Below are positions 1-12,536 of a stretch of DNA of 64,000 nt, piece after piece (positions within the stretch are counted from its first letter, which is position 1; each line of letters starts with the position of its first letter). The stretch spans positions 1 through 64,000 of the forward strand of contig JAHJZX010000035.1 of the NCBI GenBank assembly GCA_018826295.1, in the 5' to 3' direction. The notes under the pieces are model-generated. The model was not told the origin of the DNA and made no database searches. It saw only the letters and a list, made by a program, of their open reading frames with translations. Origin of the DNA: Gammaproteobacteria bacterium (GTDB taxonomy: Bacteria > Pseudomonadota > Gammaproteobacteria > Enterobacterales > Alteromonadaceae). The translations under genes and the position numbers were made by a program.

Positions 1-2
1 CG

Positions 3-30
3 TTGACAGATTTTATTCCAGTAGTATAGC
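3..30 (+). promoter_or_regulatory. candidate sigma70 promoter of mioC
   Basis: A TTGACA box at 3-8 is followed after 16 bp by TATAGC at 25-30, about 30 bp before the mioC start. The -35 is a perfect consensus and the -10 is acceptable. In E. coli the mioC promoter faces oriC and is a known regulatory point; whether this one behaves the same way is inference. Confidence 0.45.
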
Positions 31-58
31 CAAACATTCATATGACAAGAGGCATATC

Positions 59-508
59 ATGATAGACATCCTCGTTGGCAGCCAAATGGGCGCAGCGGAA
101 TATGTGGCAGAACAAGTTGCTGAAACACTGGTACAAGCGGGCTATGAAGCTAAGCTCCATCTGAAACCCGAACTGGATCACCTTAACCCTTCCGGGGTCT
201 GGTTAGTGATCACATCCACCTATGGCGCAGGAGATCTGCCTGATAATATTCAACCCTTTGCGGATCAATTAGCACAAGATCGGCGTGATCTTACCACACT
301 TTTCTATGCCGTGATCACTTTAGGTGACTCTGGATACGATACTTTTTGCGAAGCCGGACGAAAACTCGCCGCTTTATTATCTGGCCGCGGTGCTATTAGC
401 CTGATTAACGCGCTGGAAATTGATGCGCAACAAGCAGAGCTACCTGAGGATATCGCGCTGAGCTGGTTACCTGAATTGATAAAAGTATTACCAAAAAAAA
501 GCGGGTGA
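59..508 (+). CDS. mioC: MioC-like flavodoxin
   Basis: This 149-residue protein is a short-chain flavodoxin that binds FMN and carries electrons in the cytoplasm; in E. coli MioC supports biotin synthase. The N-terminal phosphate-binding loop reads GSQMGAAEYVA (residues 8-18) and a second flavin-contact loop is STYGAGDLPDN (53-63). Both are typical of the MioC/CysJ flavodoxin family, and the length matches MioC. It is transcribed toward the replication origin, as in E. coli, where mioC borders oriC opposite mnmG. The ATG follows an AGAGG ribosome-binding sequence. Position next to oriC makes the MioC assignment stronger than a generic flavodoxin. Confidence 0.93.
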   Translation: MIDILVGSQMGAAEYVAEQVAETLVQAGYEAKLHLKPELDHLNPSGVWLVITSTYGAGDLPDNIQPFADQLAQDRRDLTTLFYAVITLGDSGYDTFCEAGRKLAALLSGRGAISLINALEIDAQQAELPEDIALSWLPELIKVLPKKSG

Positions 509-519
509 CTGGCACCCGC
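493..519 (-). terminator. intrinsic terminator facing out of oriC (minus strand)
   Basis: Read on the minus strand, GCGGGTG/CACCCGC arms (513-519 with 501-507, 5-nt loop) are followed directly by eight T residues (complement of 493-500). The hairpin overlaps the last codons and stop of mioC. It would stop leftward transcription leaving the origin before it runs antisense through mioC. On the plus strand there is no U-tract. Confidence 0.6.
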
Positions 520-1075
520 AAACACAAGTATATCTCAGGAAGAACGGAATAACCTTAGTCTCTCCCAAGTTGGCCTCAGCAATAAAACCAACTTGGCGCT
601 ACTGTAAAATGAATCCATTGCACTGTCTTGATAAGCTGATGATAAAGCCATGATAAAAGCGCAAAGCCGAACAAGATCCTGTTATACAACCTTATGCACA
701 AATTTAGCTTTTAGAATATTTTAATGTGTATAAGTACCGGTTAATGCGGTGATTAAGCTGTATTTATCCTAGATATAAAAAAAATATTTTTCTGACATGT
801 GGATAAACCACCATTTTGATCACTGGTTTAATGCGATTAGATCCTAGCTTGATCACAGGATCTGATCCTTTATAACTTGCTGATCCTTCGTTTAAAGATC
901 CTGTTATCCACTGAAAACCCTTTGCTTAGTAGTAAACATAATAAAAAGATCTCTAAAAAGATCTTATTTAATTTAGAAGATCCGATCCCCGCTGCAGCAT
1001 TCCCCTTCACAGAAGATCACGGTACAATAGCTACCCTTTTTCGTTTGACTTGATTAACCAGATACCGAGGCACCT
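509..1075. other. oriC: chromosomal replication origin oriC
   Basis: The 567-bp gap between mioC and mnmG has no gene and shows the hallmarks of a gammaproteobacterial oriC. Perfect DnaA boxes (TTATNCACA) occur at 692-700, 725-733 (complement) and 798-806 (complement), with near matches at 682-690 and 904-912. About a dozen GATC Dam/SeqA sites lie between 674 and 1016, densest from 818 to 990. AT-rich 13-mer-like stretches beginning with GATCT sit at 935-975 next to mnmG, where the unwinding element lies in E. coli. A 9-bp inverted repeat (565-573/588-596) lies at the mioC side. Gene context is the same as E. coli oriC. Confidence 0.92.
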
Positions 1076-2965
1076 ATGCTGTACCAAGAGACATTCGACG
1101 TGATCGTTGTAGGCGGTGGCCATGCTGGCACCGAAGCCGCTCTGGCAGCTGCTCGCATGGGACGCAAAACCTTATTACTAACCCATAATGTCGAAACTCT
1201 GGGTCAGATGTCATGCAACCCTGCTATTGGCGGTATAGGCAAAGGTCATCTGGTTAAAGAAATTGATGCGCTTGGCGGTGCTATGGCTATTGCCGCAGAT
1301 AAAGGCGGTATTCAATTTCGCACCTTAAACAGCTCTAAAGGCCCGGCAGTACGGGCTACACGTGCCCAGGCAGATCGGCAACTTTATCGCGCTGCTATCC
1401 GGCAAATACTGGAAAACCAGCCCAATTTAAGTATTTTCCAGCAAGCCTGTGATGATTTAATTGTTGAAAATGATCAGGTTACCGGCGTGGTAACCCAGAT
1501 GGGCTTAAAATTTAAAGCTAAGTCGGTAGTGCTTACCGTTGGTACTTTTTTAGGCGGCCAAATTCATATTGGTTTACAAAGCCATTCCGGTGGCAGAGCT
1601 GGCGATCCACCATCAATTGCATTAGCAAAACGCTTGCGCGAACTACCGTTTCGGGTAGATCGGTTAAAAACAGGCACACCTCCGAGGATTGATGCCCGTA
1701 CTATTGATTTTGCTCAAATGCAAACCCAGCCAGGTGATAACCCAACACCGTTATTTTCTTTTATGGGTAAACCTAGCGATCATCCAACACAAATTCCGTG
1801 TTTTATCACTTACACCAATGAACAAACCCACGAGGTGATCCGCAATAACCTGGATAGATCGCCTATGTATACCGGCGTAATCGAAGGTATAGGCCCTCGT
1901 TATTGTCCGTCTATTGAAGATAAAATTACCCGCTTTGCCGATAAAGATAAGCACCAGATCTTTATTGAACCAGAGGGTTTAACTACTCACGAAGTGTATC
2001 CAAACGGTATTTCAACCAGCCTGCCATTTGACGTGCAACTAAGTATAGTGCGTTCAATTAAAGGTATGGAAAACGCTCATATAACCCGGCCTGGTTATGC
2101 AATTGAGTATGACTTCTTTGATCCGCGCGATCTGAAGAGCTCATTAGAAACCAAATTCATTAAAGGCTTGTTTTTTGCAGGCCAGATTAACGGCACTACA
2201 GGTTACGAAGAGGCTGGTGCTCAGGGTTTGCTGGCCGGTTTAAACGCCGCTCTGTTAAGTCAGGACAAAGACAGTTGGTCACCAGGTCGCGAACAAGCTT
2301 ACCTGGGTGTATTGGTCGACGACTTAACTACCATGGGTACAAAAGAGCCGTACCGCATGTTTACCAGCCGCGCCGAATACCGCTTAATGCTGCGAGAAGA
2401 CAATGCCGATTCGCGTTTAACCGAAAAAGGCCGCGAATTTGGCCTGGTAGACGATGCACGTTGGGCGGCCTTTAACGAAAAAATGGAGCAGATTGCAATT
2501 GAGCGCCAACGCTTAAAACAAAGCTGGATCCATCCGCAACATGCTGCGCTTACGGCAGTTAATGCCCTGGTTAAAACGCCGCTAAGCAAAGAAGCCAGTC
2601 TGGAAGAATTAGTGCGCCGGCCTGAAGTCACTTATGCCCAGCTGATGCAAATCAATGATCTGGGCCCTGGGCTTAATGATCAGGCGGCAGCTGAACAGGT
2701 TGAAATCCAAATTAAATACGAAGGTTATATTCATCGCCAGCAAGATGAAATTGCTAAACAACAACGTAATGAACAAACGCTGTTGCCACAACAATTTGAT
2801 TATAAAGCAGTTAAAGGTTTATCAAACGAAGTCATCGTTAAGCTGAACCAAACGCAACCTGAAACGGTAGGCCAGGCATCACGTATTTCCGGTATTACGC
2901 CAGCGGCTATTTCATTGTTACTGGTGTTTTTAAAAAAACAGGGCTTACTGCGAAAATCAGCGTAA
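1076..2965 (+). CDS. mnmG: tRNA uridine-5-carboxymethylaminomethyl modification enzyme MnmG (GidA)
   Basis: FAD-dependent enzyme of 629 residues that works with MnmE to install the carboxymethylaminomethyl group at U34 of certain tRNAs in the cytoplasm. The N-terminal dinucleotide-binding motif is [10 protein letters not shown] (about residues 13-22). The family signature [13 protein letters not shown] follows at about 45-57, and [17 protein letters not shown] is present near residue 375. Length equals the family norm (E. coli 629). A GAGG ribosome-binding sequence precedes the ATG. It is the first gene rightward of oriC and is followed after 18 bp by rsmG, so the two are likely cotranscribed. 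Confidence 0.98.
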   Translation: MLYQETFDVIVVGGGHAGTEAALAAARMGRKTLLLTHNVETLGQMSCNPAIGGIGKGHLVKEIDALGGAMAIAADKGGIQFRTLNSSKGPAVRATRAQADRQLYRAAIRQILENQPNLSIFQQACDDLIVENDQVTGVVTQMGLKFKAKSVVLTVGTFLGGQIHIGLQSHSGGRAGDPPSIALAKRLRELPFRVDRLKTGTPPRIDARTIDFAQMQTQPGDNPTPLFSFMGKPSDHPTQIPCFITYTNEQTHEVIRNNLDRSPMYTGVIEGIGPRYCPSIEDKITRFADKDKHQIFIEPEGLTTHEVYPNGISTSLPFDVQLSIVRSIKGMENAHITRPGYAIEYDFFDPRDLKSSLETKFIKGLFFAGQINGTTGYEEAGAQGLLAGLNAALLSQDKDSWSPGREQAYLGVLVDDLTTMGTKEPYRMFTSRAEYRLMLREDNADSRLTEKGREFGLVDDARWAAFNEKMEQIAIERQRLKQSWIHPQHAALTAVNALVKTPLSKEASLEELVRRPEVTYAQLMQINDLGPGLNDQAAAEQVEIQIKYEGYIHRQQDEIAKQQRNEQTLLPQQFDYKAVKGLSNEVIVKLNQTQPETVGQASRISGITPAAISLLLVFLKKQGLLRKSA

Positions 2966-2983
2966 AACAGCTAAAGGATCAAG

Positions 2984-3601
2984 ATGTTAGAACAACTTAA
3001 GGCATTGGTAAGTCAAACTGAATTACAGTTGTCTGAACAGCAATTACAGCAGTGTATAGCCTATTTGCAATTACTGGATAAATGGAACAGTGCCTATAAC
3101 CTGACATCTGTACGGGATCCGCACGAGATGCTGATCAAACATGTAATGGACAGCCTGGTCGTCGCGCCCTACTTAACAGGTTCACGTTTTATTGATGTAG
3201 GTACCGGCCCGGGTTTACCAGGGGTATTGTTGGCTATTTATTATCCGGATAAGCAATTTACCTTGTTAGATAGCCTGGGTAAACGCATCCGGTTTTTAAA
3301 TCAGGTGAAACTGCAGTTAAAACTGGACAACATTCAACCGTTGCAAAGCCGGGTGGAAGATCATCAACCGCAAACCGGTTATGACGGTGTAATAAGCCGC
3401 GCTTTCGCCTCAATCAATGATATGCTCGGCTGGTGTAGGCACTTGCCGAAACAAAATGGCCGCTTTTTCGCCATGAAGGGGGCTGCAGTACAAGAAGAAA
3501 TTGCAGCTTTGCCCTATTTTGTTAAAGTAGCGTCCGTTCAACCACTTGTTGTACCGCAGTTGCAAGCACAGCGGCATTTGGTAATACTGGAACCCTGCTA
3601 A
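2984..3601 (+). CDS. rsmG: 16S rRNA (guanine-527-N7)-methyltransferase RsmG (GidB)
   Basis: 205-residue SAM-dependent methyltransferase that modifies G527 of 16S rRNA; its loss gives low-level streptomycin resistance in other bacteria. The SAM-binding motif FIDVGTGPGLPGV lies at about residues 65-77, and LLDSLGKRIRFL follows as motif II. Length matches E. coli RsmG (207). It sits 18 bp after mnmG and 19 bp before parA, in the conserved mnmG-rsmG-parA-parB order of many gammaproteobacteria. Confidence 0.97.
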   Translation: MLEQLKALVSQTELQLSEQQLQQCIAYLQLLDKWNSAYNLTSVRDPHEMLIKHVMDSLVVAPYLTGSRFIDVGTGPGLPGVLLAIYYPDKQFTLLDSLGKRIRFLNQVKLQLKLDNIQPLQSRVEDHQPQTGYDGVISRAFASINDMLGWCRHLPKQNGRFFAMKGAAVQEEIAALPYFVKVASVQPLVVPQLQAQRHLVILEPC

Positions 3602-3620
3602 CTGATAACGAGGACATCTT

Positions 3621-4415
3621 GTGGCGAAAGTGATCGCAATAGCTAACCAGAAAGGCGGCGTGGGTAAAACAACCACAGCAGTAAACCTGGCCGCGTCACT
3701 GGCTGCAACCAAACGCAAGGTGTTACTGATCGATCTGGATCCACAGGGTAATGCCACTATGGGCAGTGGTGTAGACAAATATGAACTGCCTGCTACCGCC
3801 TACGATTTGCTGGTTGACGATAAACCCCTACTGGAAGTTTTGGTAAAAGATACCAGTGGTGGTTATCACCTGGTAGGTGCTAATGCCGATTTAACCGCGG
3901 CTGAAGTGCGGTTAATGAACCTGTTTGCCCGTGAATTGCGTTTACGTAATGCGTTAAAAGAGTATCGCAATAGCTATGATTTTATCTTTATTGACTGTCC
4001 GCCTTCATTGAATATGCTGACGGTTAATGCAATGGCTGCAGCTGACACTGTGCTGGTGCCGATGCAATGTGAGTATTTTGCTCTGGAAGGCTTAACCGCA
4101 CTGGTCGAAACCATTAATCAACTGGCCGCTGCGGTTAATCCGGAATTAAAGATCGAAGGCATTTTAAGAACCATGTACGATCCGCGCAACCGGCTGGCAA
4201 ATGACGTGTCCGAGCAGCTCAAGCAACATTTTGGTGACAAAGTATATCGTGCCGTGATCCCGCGCAATGTCCGCCTGGCCGAAGCACCAAGCTTTGGCGC
4301 ACCGGTAATGTATTACGATAAAAGCTCAACCGGCGCAAAAGCCTATCTGGCATTAGCCGGTGAGATGTTACGCCGGGCTGATAAAAGAACGGTAACAGCG
4401 GCAACTTCTGTCTGA
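3621..4415 (+). CDS. parA: chromosome partitioning ATPase ParA (Soj)
   Basis: 264-residue deviant Walker ATPase that moves ParB-parS complexes and so segregates newly copied origins. The deviant Walker A motif KGGVGKTTTAVN is at residues 11-22, Walker B-type IDLDPQGN at 39-46, and FIDCPPSLNML at about 123-133. The start is GTG, with GAGGA 8 bp upstream. It forms a two-gene unit with parB 29 bp downstream. No extra N-terminal DNA-binding domain is present, so this is the short chromosomal type and not the long plasmid P1-type. Confidence 0.97.
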   Translation: MAKVIAIANQKGGVGKTTTAVNLAASLAATKRKVLLIDLDPQGNATMGSGVDKYELPATAYDLLVDDKPLLEVLVKDTSGGYHLVGANADLTAAEVRLMNLFARELRLRNALKEYRNSYDFIFIDCPPSLNMLTVNAMAAADTVLVPMQCEYFALEGLTALVETINQLAAAVNPELKIEGILRTMYDPRNRLANDVSEQLKQHFGDKVYRAVIPRNVRLAEAPSFGAPVMYYDKSSTGAKAYLALAGEMLRRADKRTVTAATSV

Positions 4416-4444
4416 ACTGAACACTTTTAGGGAAATTATTCTGC

Positions 4445-5317
4445 ATGTCGGTTAAAAAACGCGGCCTGGGCCGGGGTCTTGATGCCTTACTCACATCAAA
4501 CCGTACCTCTGGCAGTGAAAACGCTAATGTTAGCAGCAGCGAATTGCAATTGTTGCCGGTAGAATATCTGCAGCCGGGTAAATACCAGCCACGCAAAGAT
4601 ATGTCGCAAGAAGCGCTTGAAGATCTGGCTAGCTCTATCCGGGCGCAGGGTATTATTCAGCCCATCGTTGTGCGGCCGTTGGCAAAAAATAAGTTTGAAA
4701 TTATTGCTGGTGAGCGGCGCTGGCGGGCCAGCCAGTTAGCACAGTTGGCCGAAGTACCTTGTATTGTCAAAGATGTGCCAGACGAAGCCGCCGTTGCCAT
4801 AGCGCTGATAGAAAACATTCAGCGTGAAGATTTAAACGCGATGGAAGAAGCGGTAGCACTGGATCGTTTGTTAACCGAATTCGCTTTAACGCATCAACAG
4901 GTAGCCGATGCGGTGGGTAAATCCCGCGCTTCAGTAACCAATTTACTGCGTTTAAACCAGTTAAACGAAGACGTTAAACTGTTGTTAGAGCATGGCGATA
5001 TTGAAATGGGCCATGCCAGAGCCTTGTTAGCGCTTAAAGATACCGAGCAATCTGACGCGGCACGTTTGGTGGCAGCAAAGCAATTGACAGTGCGCGAAAC
5101 CGAAAATTTAGTCCGGCGTATTTTAGAACCGAAACCGGCGGTAGCAGAAAAACCACGCGACCCGGATGTACTGGCACTGGAACAACGCTTAAGTGAACGT
5201 TTTGCCGCAGCAGTGCAAATTAGCTACAACAATAAAGGTAAAGGCAAGCTGGAAATAGCTTATAGCAGCCTGGATGAGTTAGATGGCATTATCAGCAAGT
5301 TAAACCTCGCTGAGTAA
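4445..5317 (+). CDS. parB: chromosome partitioning CTPase-clamp protein ParB (Spo0J)
   Basis: 290-residue parS-binding protein that loads as a CTP-dependent sliding clamp around the origin region. The N-terminal segment RGLGRGLDALL is the usual ParA-contact region. GERRWRAS (about residues 89-96) is the conserved nucleotide-binding box, and ENIQREDLN follows. The helix-turn-helix for parS is around THQQVADAVGKSRASVTNLL (residues 150-169). The C-terminal dimerisation domain ends near LDELDGIISKL. It follows parA closely. A parS-like sequence occurs at 39694-39709. Confidence 0.97.
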   Translation: MSVKKRGLGRGLDALLTSNRTSGSENANVSSSELQLLPVEYLQPGKYQPRKDMSQEALEDLASSIRAQGIIQPIVVRPLAKNKFEIIAGERRWRASQLAQLAEVPCIVKDVPDEAAVAIALIENIQREDLNAMEEAVALDRLLTEFALTHQQVADAVGKSRASVTNLLRLNQLNEDVKLLLEHGDIEMGHARALLALKDTEQSDAARLVAAKQLTVRETENLVRRILEPKPAVAEKPRDPDVLALEQRLSERFAAAVQISYNNKGKGKLEIAYSSLDELDGIISKLNLAE

Positions 5318-5363
5318 ATATTGCACCAAATTGTACCAATTAGCTGTACCAGCACTGTACTTT

Positions 5364-5386
5364 CGCGGGGCAGCTGCCGCTTTTTG
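5364..5386 (+). terminator. probable terminator after parB
   Basis: A GC-rich near-palindrome (GCGGGGCAGCTGCCGC, 5365-5380) is followed by five T residues, 47 bp after the parB stop and just before the atp promoter region. The inner GGCAGCTGCC is a perfect palindrome, so the exact fold is less clear than in a classical terminator. Confidence 0.5.
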
Positions 5387-5414
5387 TTGCAAATTAAAGG
5401 CAGATAAGTATACT
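5387..5414 (+). promoter_or_regulatory. candidate sigma70 promoter of the atp operon
   Basis: TTGCAA at 5387-5392 and TATACT at 5409-5414 are separated by 16 bp and lie about 50 bp before the atpI start. It is the best promoter match between the parB terminator and atpI. Confidence 0.5.
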
Positions 5415-5464
5415 TTCGCAAGCTTTTTATACCCCCTTCACGGGTTATTTCAGGGGGACTTACA

Positions 5465-5845
5465 GTGACTGATAAAAGTGCTGCAATTGCGCGTAAATCA
5501 GCCTACAAACTGGCAATATGCCAGTTAGCAGTAGCCGGGCTTATCGCACTGGCTTTTTTTTTAGCTGCCGATGCAGCCGCGGCCAAATCAGCCTTTAAAG
5601 GCGGTTTGGTTGCAGTAGTACCAAATTGTGTGTTTGCGTTTTTTGCGTTTCGTTTCAGTGCATTAAATAACGCAAACCTAGTATTGGCGGCCTTTATGCG
5701 GGGGCAGTCAGTAAAATTAATTTTAACCGCTGTGTTACTTGGCGTCGTATTGTCTCAGCCAGAACTGGTCGCAGAAGCATTTTTTACCGGTTTTGTCCTG
5801 ACGCTGCTAACACAATGGACAGCACCAGTTTTTTTTAAACATTAA
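5465..5845 (+). CDS. atpI: ATP synthase protein I (AtpI)
   Basis: 126-residue inner-membrane protein with four hydrophobic segments, first gene of the ATP synthase operon. AtpI proteins help assemble the c-ring and may influence Mg2+ supply. The start is GTG, preceded by the strong ribosome-binding sequence AGGGGG. Position directly before atpB and the hydrophobic profile (for example residues 16-37 and 95-118) support the call, since AtpI sequences are poorly conserved. Confidence 0.88.
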   Translation: MTDKSAAIARKSAYKLAICQLAVAGLIALAFFLAADAAAAKSAFKGGLVAVVPNCVFAFFAFRFSALNNANLVLAAFMRGQSVKLILTAVLLGVVLSQPELVAEAFFTGFVLTLLTQWTAPVFFKH

Positions 5846-5856
5846 CAATGGGATGA

Positions 5857-6996
<1,140 letters not shown>

Positions 6997-7045
6997 TCGA
7001 AGGTTTGTGTTATTCCGAACAACTGTTAACTAAGGAGGAGCGGTC

Positions 7046-7516
7046 GTGAATTTAAACGCCACTCTGCTAGGCGAATTAATCGCATTTGCGGTGTTCGTGC
7101 TGTTCTGTATGAAATTTGTATGGCCGCCGCTGAACAACGCTATTGAAGCGCGCCAGAAAAAAATTGCTGACGGTTTAGCGGCCTCTGATCGGGCAGAAAA
7201 AGACCTGGCTCTAGCCCAGGACAAAGCCAAAGATCAGTTAAAAGATGCTAAAGCACAAGCAGCAGACATTATTGAGCAAGCGAAAAAACGCGAAGCCAAG
7301 ATGATTGATGAAGCCGTGCACAAAGCTAATGCCGAACGTGAAAACATTCTGGCTATTGGCCGGGCAGAATTAGAAGCTGAGCGTAACCGTTTACGTGAAG
7401 AGCTGCGCAAGCAAGTTGCTGCTTTAGCAGTAGCCGGCGCAGAGAAAATTCTGCAACGTTCTATTGATGAAGCTGCTCACAGCGACATTCTGGAAAAACT
7501 GGTTCAAGAACTGTAA
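7046..7516 (+). CDS. atpF: F0F1 ATP synthase subunit b
   Basis: 156-residue peripheral-stalk subunit with one N-terminal membrane helix (about residues 5-27) followed by a long charged, Ala/Lys/Glu-rich helical stalk. It dimerises and holds F1 stationary. Length equals E. coli subunit b (156). The start is GTG with a near-perfect AAGGAGGAG ribosome-binding sequence. It precedes atpH by 11 bp. Confidence 0.97.
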   Translation: MNLNATLLGELIAFAVFVLFCMKFVWPPLNNAIEARQKKIADGLAASDRAEKDLALAQDKAKDQLKDAKAQAADIIEQAKKREAKMIDEAVHKANAERENILAIGRAELEAERNRLREELRKQVAALAVAGAEKILQRSIDEAAHSDILEKLVQEL

Positions 7517-7527
7517 GAGGATGAGCT

Positions 7528-8061
7528 ATGTCTGATTTGACTAATATTGCTCGTCCGTACGCCAAAGCGGCTTTCGATTTTGCTGTTGAGCAAAAAGCGT
7601 TAGACGCCTGGCTGCAGATGTTGGCCTTTGCTGCTGAAGTAGCAAAGAACGACCAGGTTGGTGCTTATTTGGGCGCCAACGGTGCTGCTGACAAGCAGGC
7701 CGGTCTGTTTATTCAGGTATGTGGTGAGCAACTCAATGAGCACGGCCAGAACTTTATTAAAGTGATGGCAGAAAATCATCGCTTGTTGGCGTTGCCTGAA
7801 GTGTTAGCTGCCTTTGTTGCGCTTAAAGCAGAGTTTGAAAAAGAAGTCGACGTAACAGTCGTTTCTGCTACCAAGCTGTCCAAAGCACAACAAGACAAGC
7901 TGGCCACGGCATTATCGCAACGTTTGGCACGCAAAGTTAAATTGAACTGTAGCGAAGATCCTGCAGTGGTTGGCGGTATGCTGATCAAAGCAGGTGACAT
8001 GGTAATTGATGGCTCGGTCCGCGGTAAGCTGGACCGTTTAGCAACTGCGCTGCAGTCTTAA
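7528..8061 (+). CDS. atpH: F0F1 ATP synthase subunit delta
   Basis: 177-residue F1 subunit that joins the peripheral stalk to the alpha3beta3 head. It begins with the typical [12 protein letters not shown] (residues 8-19) and ends with the conserved [20 protein letters not shown] region (about 144-163). Length matches E. coli delta (177). An AGAGGA ribosome-binding sequence precedes the ATG; spacing to atpF and atpA is 11 and 14 bp. Confidence 0.97.
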   Translation: MSDLTNIARPYAKAAFDFAVEQKALDAWLQMLAFAAEVAKNDQVGAYLGANGAADKQAGLFIQVCGEQLNEHGQNFIKVMAENHRLLALPEVLAAFVALKAEFEKEVDVTVVSATKLSKAQQDKLATALSQRLARKVKLNCSEDPAVVGGMLIKAGDMVIDGSVRGKLDRLATALQS

Positions 8062-8075
8062 TTGGGGAACAGAGA

Positions 8076-9617
8076 ATGCAACTGAATTCCACTGAAATAT
8101 CAGAACTGATCAAAAGTCGTATTGCTCAGTTCGAAGTGGTCAGTGAAGCTCGTAACGAAGGTACTATCGTTCAGGTAACTGACGGTATTATCCGTATCAA
8201 TGGTCTTGCAGATTGTATGCAGGGCGAGATGATTGAGCTTCCTGGCAACCGTTATGCTATCGCGCTGAACTTAGAGCGCAACTCAGTAGGTGCGGTAGTT
8301 ATGGGCCCGTACGCGGACTTAACTGAAGGCACTAAAGTAAAAAGCACCGGCCGTATTTTAGAAGTACCGGTTGGCCCGGCGTTATTAGGCCGTGTGGTTA
8401 ACACCTTAGGTGCACCTATCGACGGTAAAGGCCCGATTGACGCTGCTGGTTTTGAGCCGGTAGAAAAAATCGCCCCTGGCGTAATTGAACGTCAATCGGT
8501 AGACCAGCCAATGCAGACTGGTTACAAATCAGTTGATGCGATGATCCCTATCGGTCGTGGTCAGCGTGAATTGCTGATCGGTGACCGTCAGACGGGTAAA
8601 ACAGCTCTGGCTATCGATGCGATCATCAACCAGAAAGGCACTGGCGTTAAGTGTGTGTATGTTGCTGTAGGTCAAAAAGCTTCTACTATCGCTAACGTAG
8701 TACGTAAGCTGGAAGAGCACGGCGCCCTGGCCCACACTATCGTGGTTGTTGCCTCTGCCTCTGAAGCCGCTGCGCTGCAGTTCCTGGCACCGTACTCTGG
8801 CTGTACCATGGGCGAATATTTCCGTGACCGCGGTGAAGATGCGCTGATCGTATACGATGATTTGTCAAAGCAAGCTGTTGCTTACCGTCAAATCTCGTTG
8901 CTGTTACGCCGTCCACCAGGCCGTGAAGCTTACCCGGGCGACGTATTCTATTTACACTCACGTTTGCTGGAGCGCGCATCACGCGTTAACGCTGACTACG
9001 TAGAAAAATACACCAAGGGTGAAGTAACAGGCAAAACCGGTTCGTTAACTGCGCTGCCAATTATTGAAACTCAGGCCGGTGACGTTTCTGCGTTCGTACC
9101 TACTAACGTAATTTCGATTACCGATGGTCAGATCTTCTTAGAAACTGACTTATTCAATGCCGGTATCCGTCCTGCGGTTAACGCCGGTATTTCGGTATCG
9201 CGGGTAGGTGGTGCAGCACAAACCAAGATCATCAAGAAATTAGGTGGTGGTATTCGTCTGGCATTAGCCCAGTACTCAGAGCTGGCAGCGTTCGCGCAGT
9301 TTGCTTCTGACCTTGACGAAGCAACCCGCGCCCAGTTAGAGCACGGCCAAAAGGTGACTGAGCTGATGAAACAGCTGCAGTACAGCCCGATGTCTGTTGC
9401 CGAAATGGGTGTGTCTATTTTCGCTATCGAAAAAGGCTTTATGAAAGATGTAGACGTTGCCAAAATCCTTGATTTTGAAGCCGGCTTAATCGCTTTCATG
9501 AAAGCAGAACACGCTGCGCTGATGGCTGATATCGATAAAACCGGTAACTACAACGACCAAATCGAGTCTACGTTCAAAGCTGCCATTGAGAAATTCAAGG
9601 CAACGCAGACCTGGTAA
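8076..9617 (+). CDS. atpA: F0F1 ATP synthase subunit alpha
   Basis: 513-residue non-catalytic nucleotide-binding subunit of F1. The P-loop is GDRQTGKTA (residues 169-177), and the family signature [17 protein letters not shown] (about 367-383) is present. Length equals E. coli alpha (513). It regulates and shapes the catalytic sites on beta. It is preceded by GGGGAACAGAGA and followed by a 54-bp gap before atpG. Confidence 0.98.
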   Translation: MQLNSTEISELIKSRIAQFEVVSEARNEGTIVQVTDGIIRINGLADCMQGEMIELPGNRYAIALNLERNSVGAVVMGPYADLTEGTKVKSTGRILEVPVGPALLGRVVNTLGAPIDGKGPIDAAGFEPVEKIAPGVIERQSVDQPMQTGYKSVDAMIPIGRGQRELLIGDRQTGKTALAIDAIINQKGTGVKCVYVAVGQKASTIANVVRKLEEHGALAHTIVVVASASEAAALQFLAPYSGCTMGEYFRDRGEDALIVYDDLSKQAVAYRQISLLLRRPPGREAYPGDVFYLHSRLLERASRVNADYVEKYTKGEVTGKTGSLTALPIIETQAGDVSAFVPTNVISITDGQIFLETDLFNAGIRPAVNAGISVSRVGGAAQTKIIKKLGGGIRLALAQYSELAAFAQFASDLDEATRAQLEHGQKVTELMKQLQYSPMSVAEMGVSIFAIEKGFMKDVDVAKILDFEAGLIAFMKAEHAALMADIDKTGNYNDQIESTFKAAIEKFKATQTW

Positions 9618-9671
9618 GCAATGCGGGTGGCTATGCCACCCCCATTCGTTGAATGAAACGGAGATACAGTC

Positions 9672-10535
9672 ATGGCCGGTGGTAAAGAGATAAAAAGTAA
9701 GATCGGGAGTATTAACAATACTCGCAAGATCACCAGTGCTATGGAAAAAGTTGCGGTCAGCAAAATGCGCAAAGCGCAAGACCGTGTAGCTGCAACACGC
9801 CCATACGCTGAAGGTATGCGCAAAGTGATTGGTAACCTTGCCAATGGCAGCCTGGAATACCGCCATCCGTATTTATCGGAGCGTGAGGTAAAACGGGTTG
9901 GCTATATTGTCATTTCTACTGATCGTGGTCTTTGCGGTGGCCTGAATACCAACGAGTTTAAGAAAGTTGCCCTTGAGCTGAAAAGCTGGAAAGACAAAGG
10001 TGTAGATGCGCAGTTTGCTGTTATCGGCAATAAAGCAACGGCCTTTTTCAAGCGTTTTGGCGGTAAGGTAGTAGCGCAACAGGCGGGTTCAGGTGACGTA
10101 CCACGTTTGGCTGATGTGATTGGTTCGGTGCAGGTGATGCTTAATGCATTTAACGAAGGCCGGATTGACCGCTTATTTCTGGTGTACAACCAATTTGTTA
10201 ACACCATGAAGCAAGAGCCAGTGATCGATCAACTCTTACCTTTGCCAAAAGCAGATATTGAGCAAAAAGCACATAACTGGGATTACCTGTACGAGCCGGA
10301 TCCAAAACCTATTTTAGATATGTTGTTGGACCGTTTTGTTGAGTCGCAGGTTTATCAGGGCGTGGTAGAAAATTCTGCCAGCGAGCACGCGGCGCGGATG
10401 GTAGCCATGAAGGCTGCAACCGACAACGCCGGTAACCTGATGGACGACCTGAAGCTGGTGTACAACAAAGCACGTCAGGCCGCGATTACCCAGGAGCTTA
10501 GCGAGATCGTCGCAGGTGCGGCAGCTGTAGGCTAA
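9672..10535 (+). CDS. atpG: F0F1 ATP synthase subunit gamma
   Basis: 287-residue central shaft of F1. The N-terminal helix [20 protein letters not shown] (residues 5-24) and the C-terminal [13 protein letters not shown] are the two halves of the coiled-coil that turns inside alpha3beta3. GLCGGLN (about 88-94) is also a conserved gamma motif. Length matches E. coli (287). A GGAGA ribosome-binding sequence precedes the ATG. Confidence 0.98.
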   Translation: MAGGKEIKSKIGSINNTRKITSAMEKVAVSKMRKAQDRVAATRPYAEGMRKVIGNLANGSLEYRHPYLSEREVKRVGYIVISTDRGLCGGLNTNEFKKVALELKSWKDKGVDAQFAVIGNKATAFFKRFGGKVVAQQAGSGDVPRLADVIGSVQVMLNAFNEGRIDRLFLVYNQFVNTMKQEPVIDQLLPLPKADIEQKAHNWDYLYEPDPKPILDMLLDRFVESQVYQGVVENSASEHAARMVAMKAATDNAGNLMDDLKLVYNKARQAAITQELSEIVAGAAAVG

Positions 10536-10559
10536 GGTAAACAGTTTTGAGAAATTTGA

Positions 10560-11954
<1,395 letters not shown>

Positions 11955-11976
11955 GTTCAGGCTTTAGGAGAGCGAG

Positions 11977-12393
11977 ATGGCGATGACAGTGCAACTGGAT
12001 GTAGTAAGTGCCGAAGAAAAAATCTTCTCCGGCCTTGTCGAATCCGTGCAGGTCACAGGCAGTGAGGGCGAGTTAGGTATTTTACCTTTTCACGCCCCGT
12101 TACTGACCACCCTGAAACCTGGCATGGTCCGTATCGTGAAACAATTTGGCGAAGAACACGTGATATACGTAGCCGGTGGTGTACTTGAAGTACAACCCGA
12201 TACCATCACCGTACTGGCCGATGTCGCGGTACGCGGCGAAGACTTAGACGAGCAAGCCGCTTTGGCAGCACAAAAACGTGCCGAAGAAGCGATGCAGCAC
12301 GCTGGCGCAGACTTCAACTATGCTGAAGCTGCGGCGCAACTGGCCGAAGCCATTGCCCAGCTGCGCATAATCCAAAAAATGCGTAAAAAATAA
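11977..12393 (+). CDS. atpC: F0F1 ATP synthase subunit epsilon
   Basis: 138-residue rotor subunit that can inhibit ATP hydrolysis. It has the N-terminal beta-sandwich ([27 protein letters not shown]) and the C-terminal Ala-rich helical hairpin. Length matches E. coli (139). The ATG at 11977 follows TTTAGGAGAGCG; a second in-frame ATG two codons on is possible. It is the last gene of the operon and is followed by a strong terminator. Confidence 0.97.
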   Translation: MAMTVQLDVVSAEEKIFSGLVESVQVTGSEGELGILPFHAPLLTTLKPGMVRIVKQFGEEHVIYVAGGVLEVQPDTITVLADVAVRGEDLDEQAALAAQKRAEEAMQHAGADFNYAEAAAQLAEAIAQLRIIQKMRKK

Positions 12394-12411
12394 GTTCGGG
12401 TTCCGAATGAT

Positions 12412-12438
12412 AAAAAGCCACCTTAGGGTGGCTTTTTT
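12412..12438 (+). terminator. intrinsic terminator of the atp operon
   Basis: AAAAGCCACC and GGGTGGCTTTT pair around a 3-nt TTA loop and are followed by a T-run, 18 bp after the atpC stop. This cleanly separates the core operon from the accessory region. Confidence 0.92.
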
Positions 12439-12536
12439 GTTGCTTTACTTTAATGTAATGCGCTATCAATGTATTAATTCGTTAGTATATAAAGCGTTTA
12501 ACATAGTATGCGGCAAGCATAAGTGAACAGTAGTTT

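Noticed and set aside
2299-2631. Long open frame antisense to mnmG
   Set aside because: It lies fully inside a highly conserved gene, has no plausible ribosome-binding site and no recognisable domain. Similar antisense frames over atpA, atpG, glmU and ilvD were dropped for the same reason.
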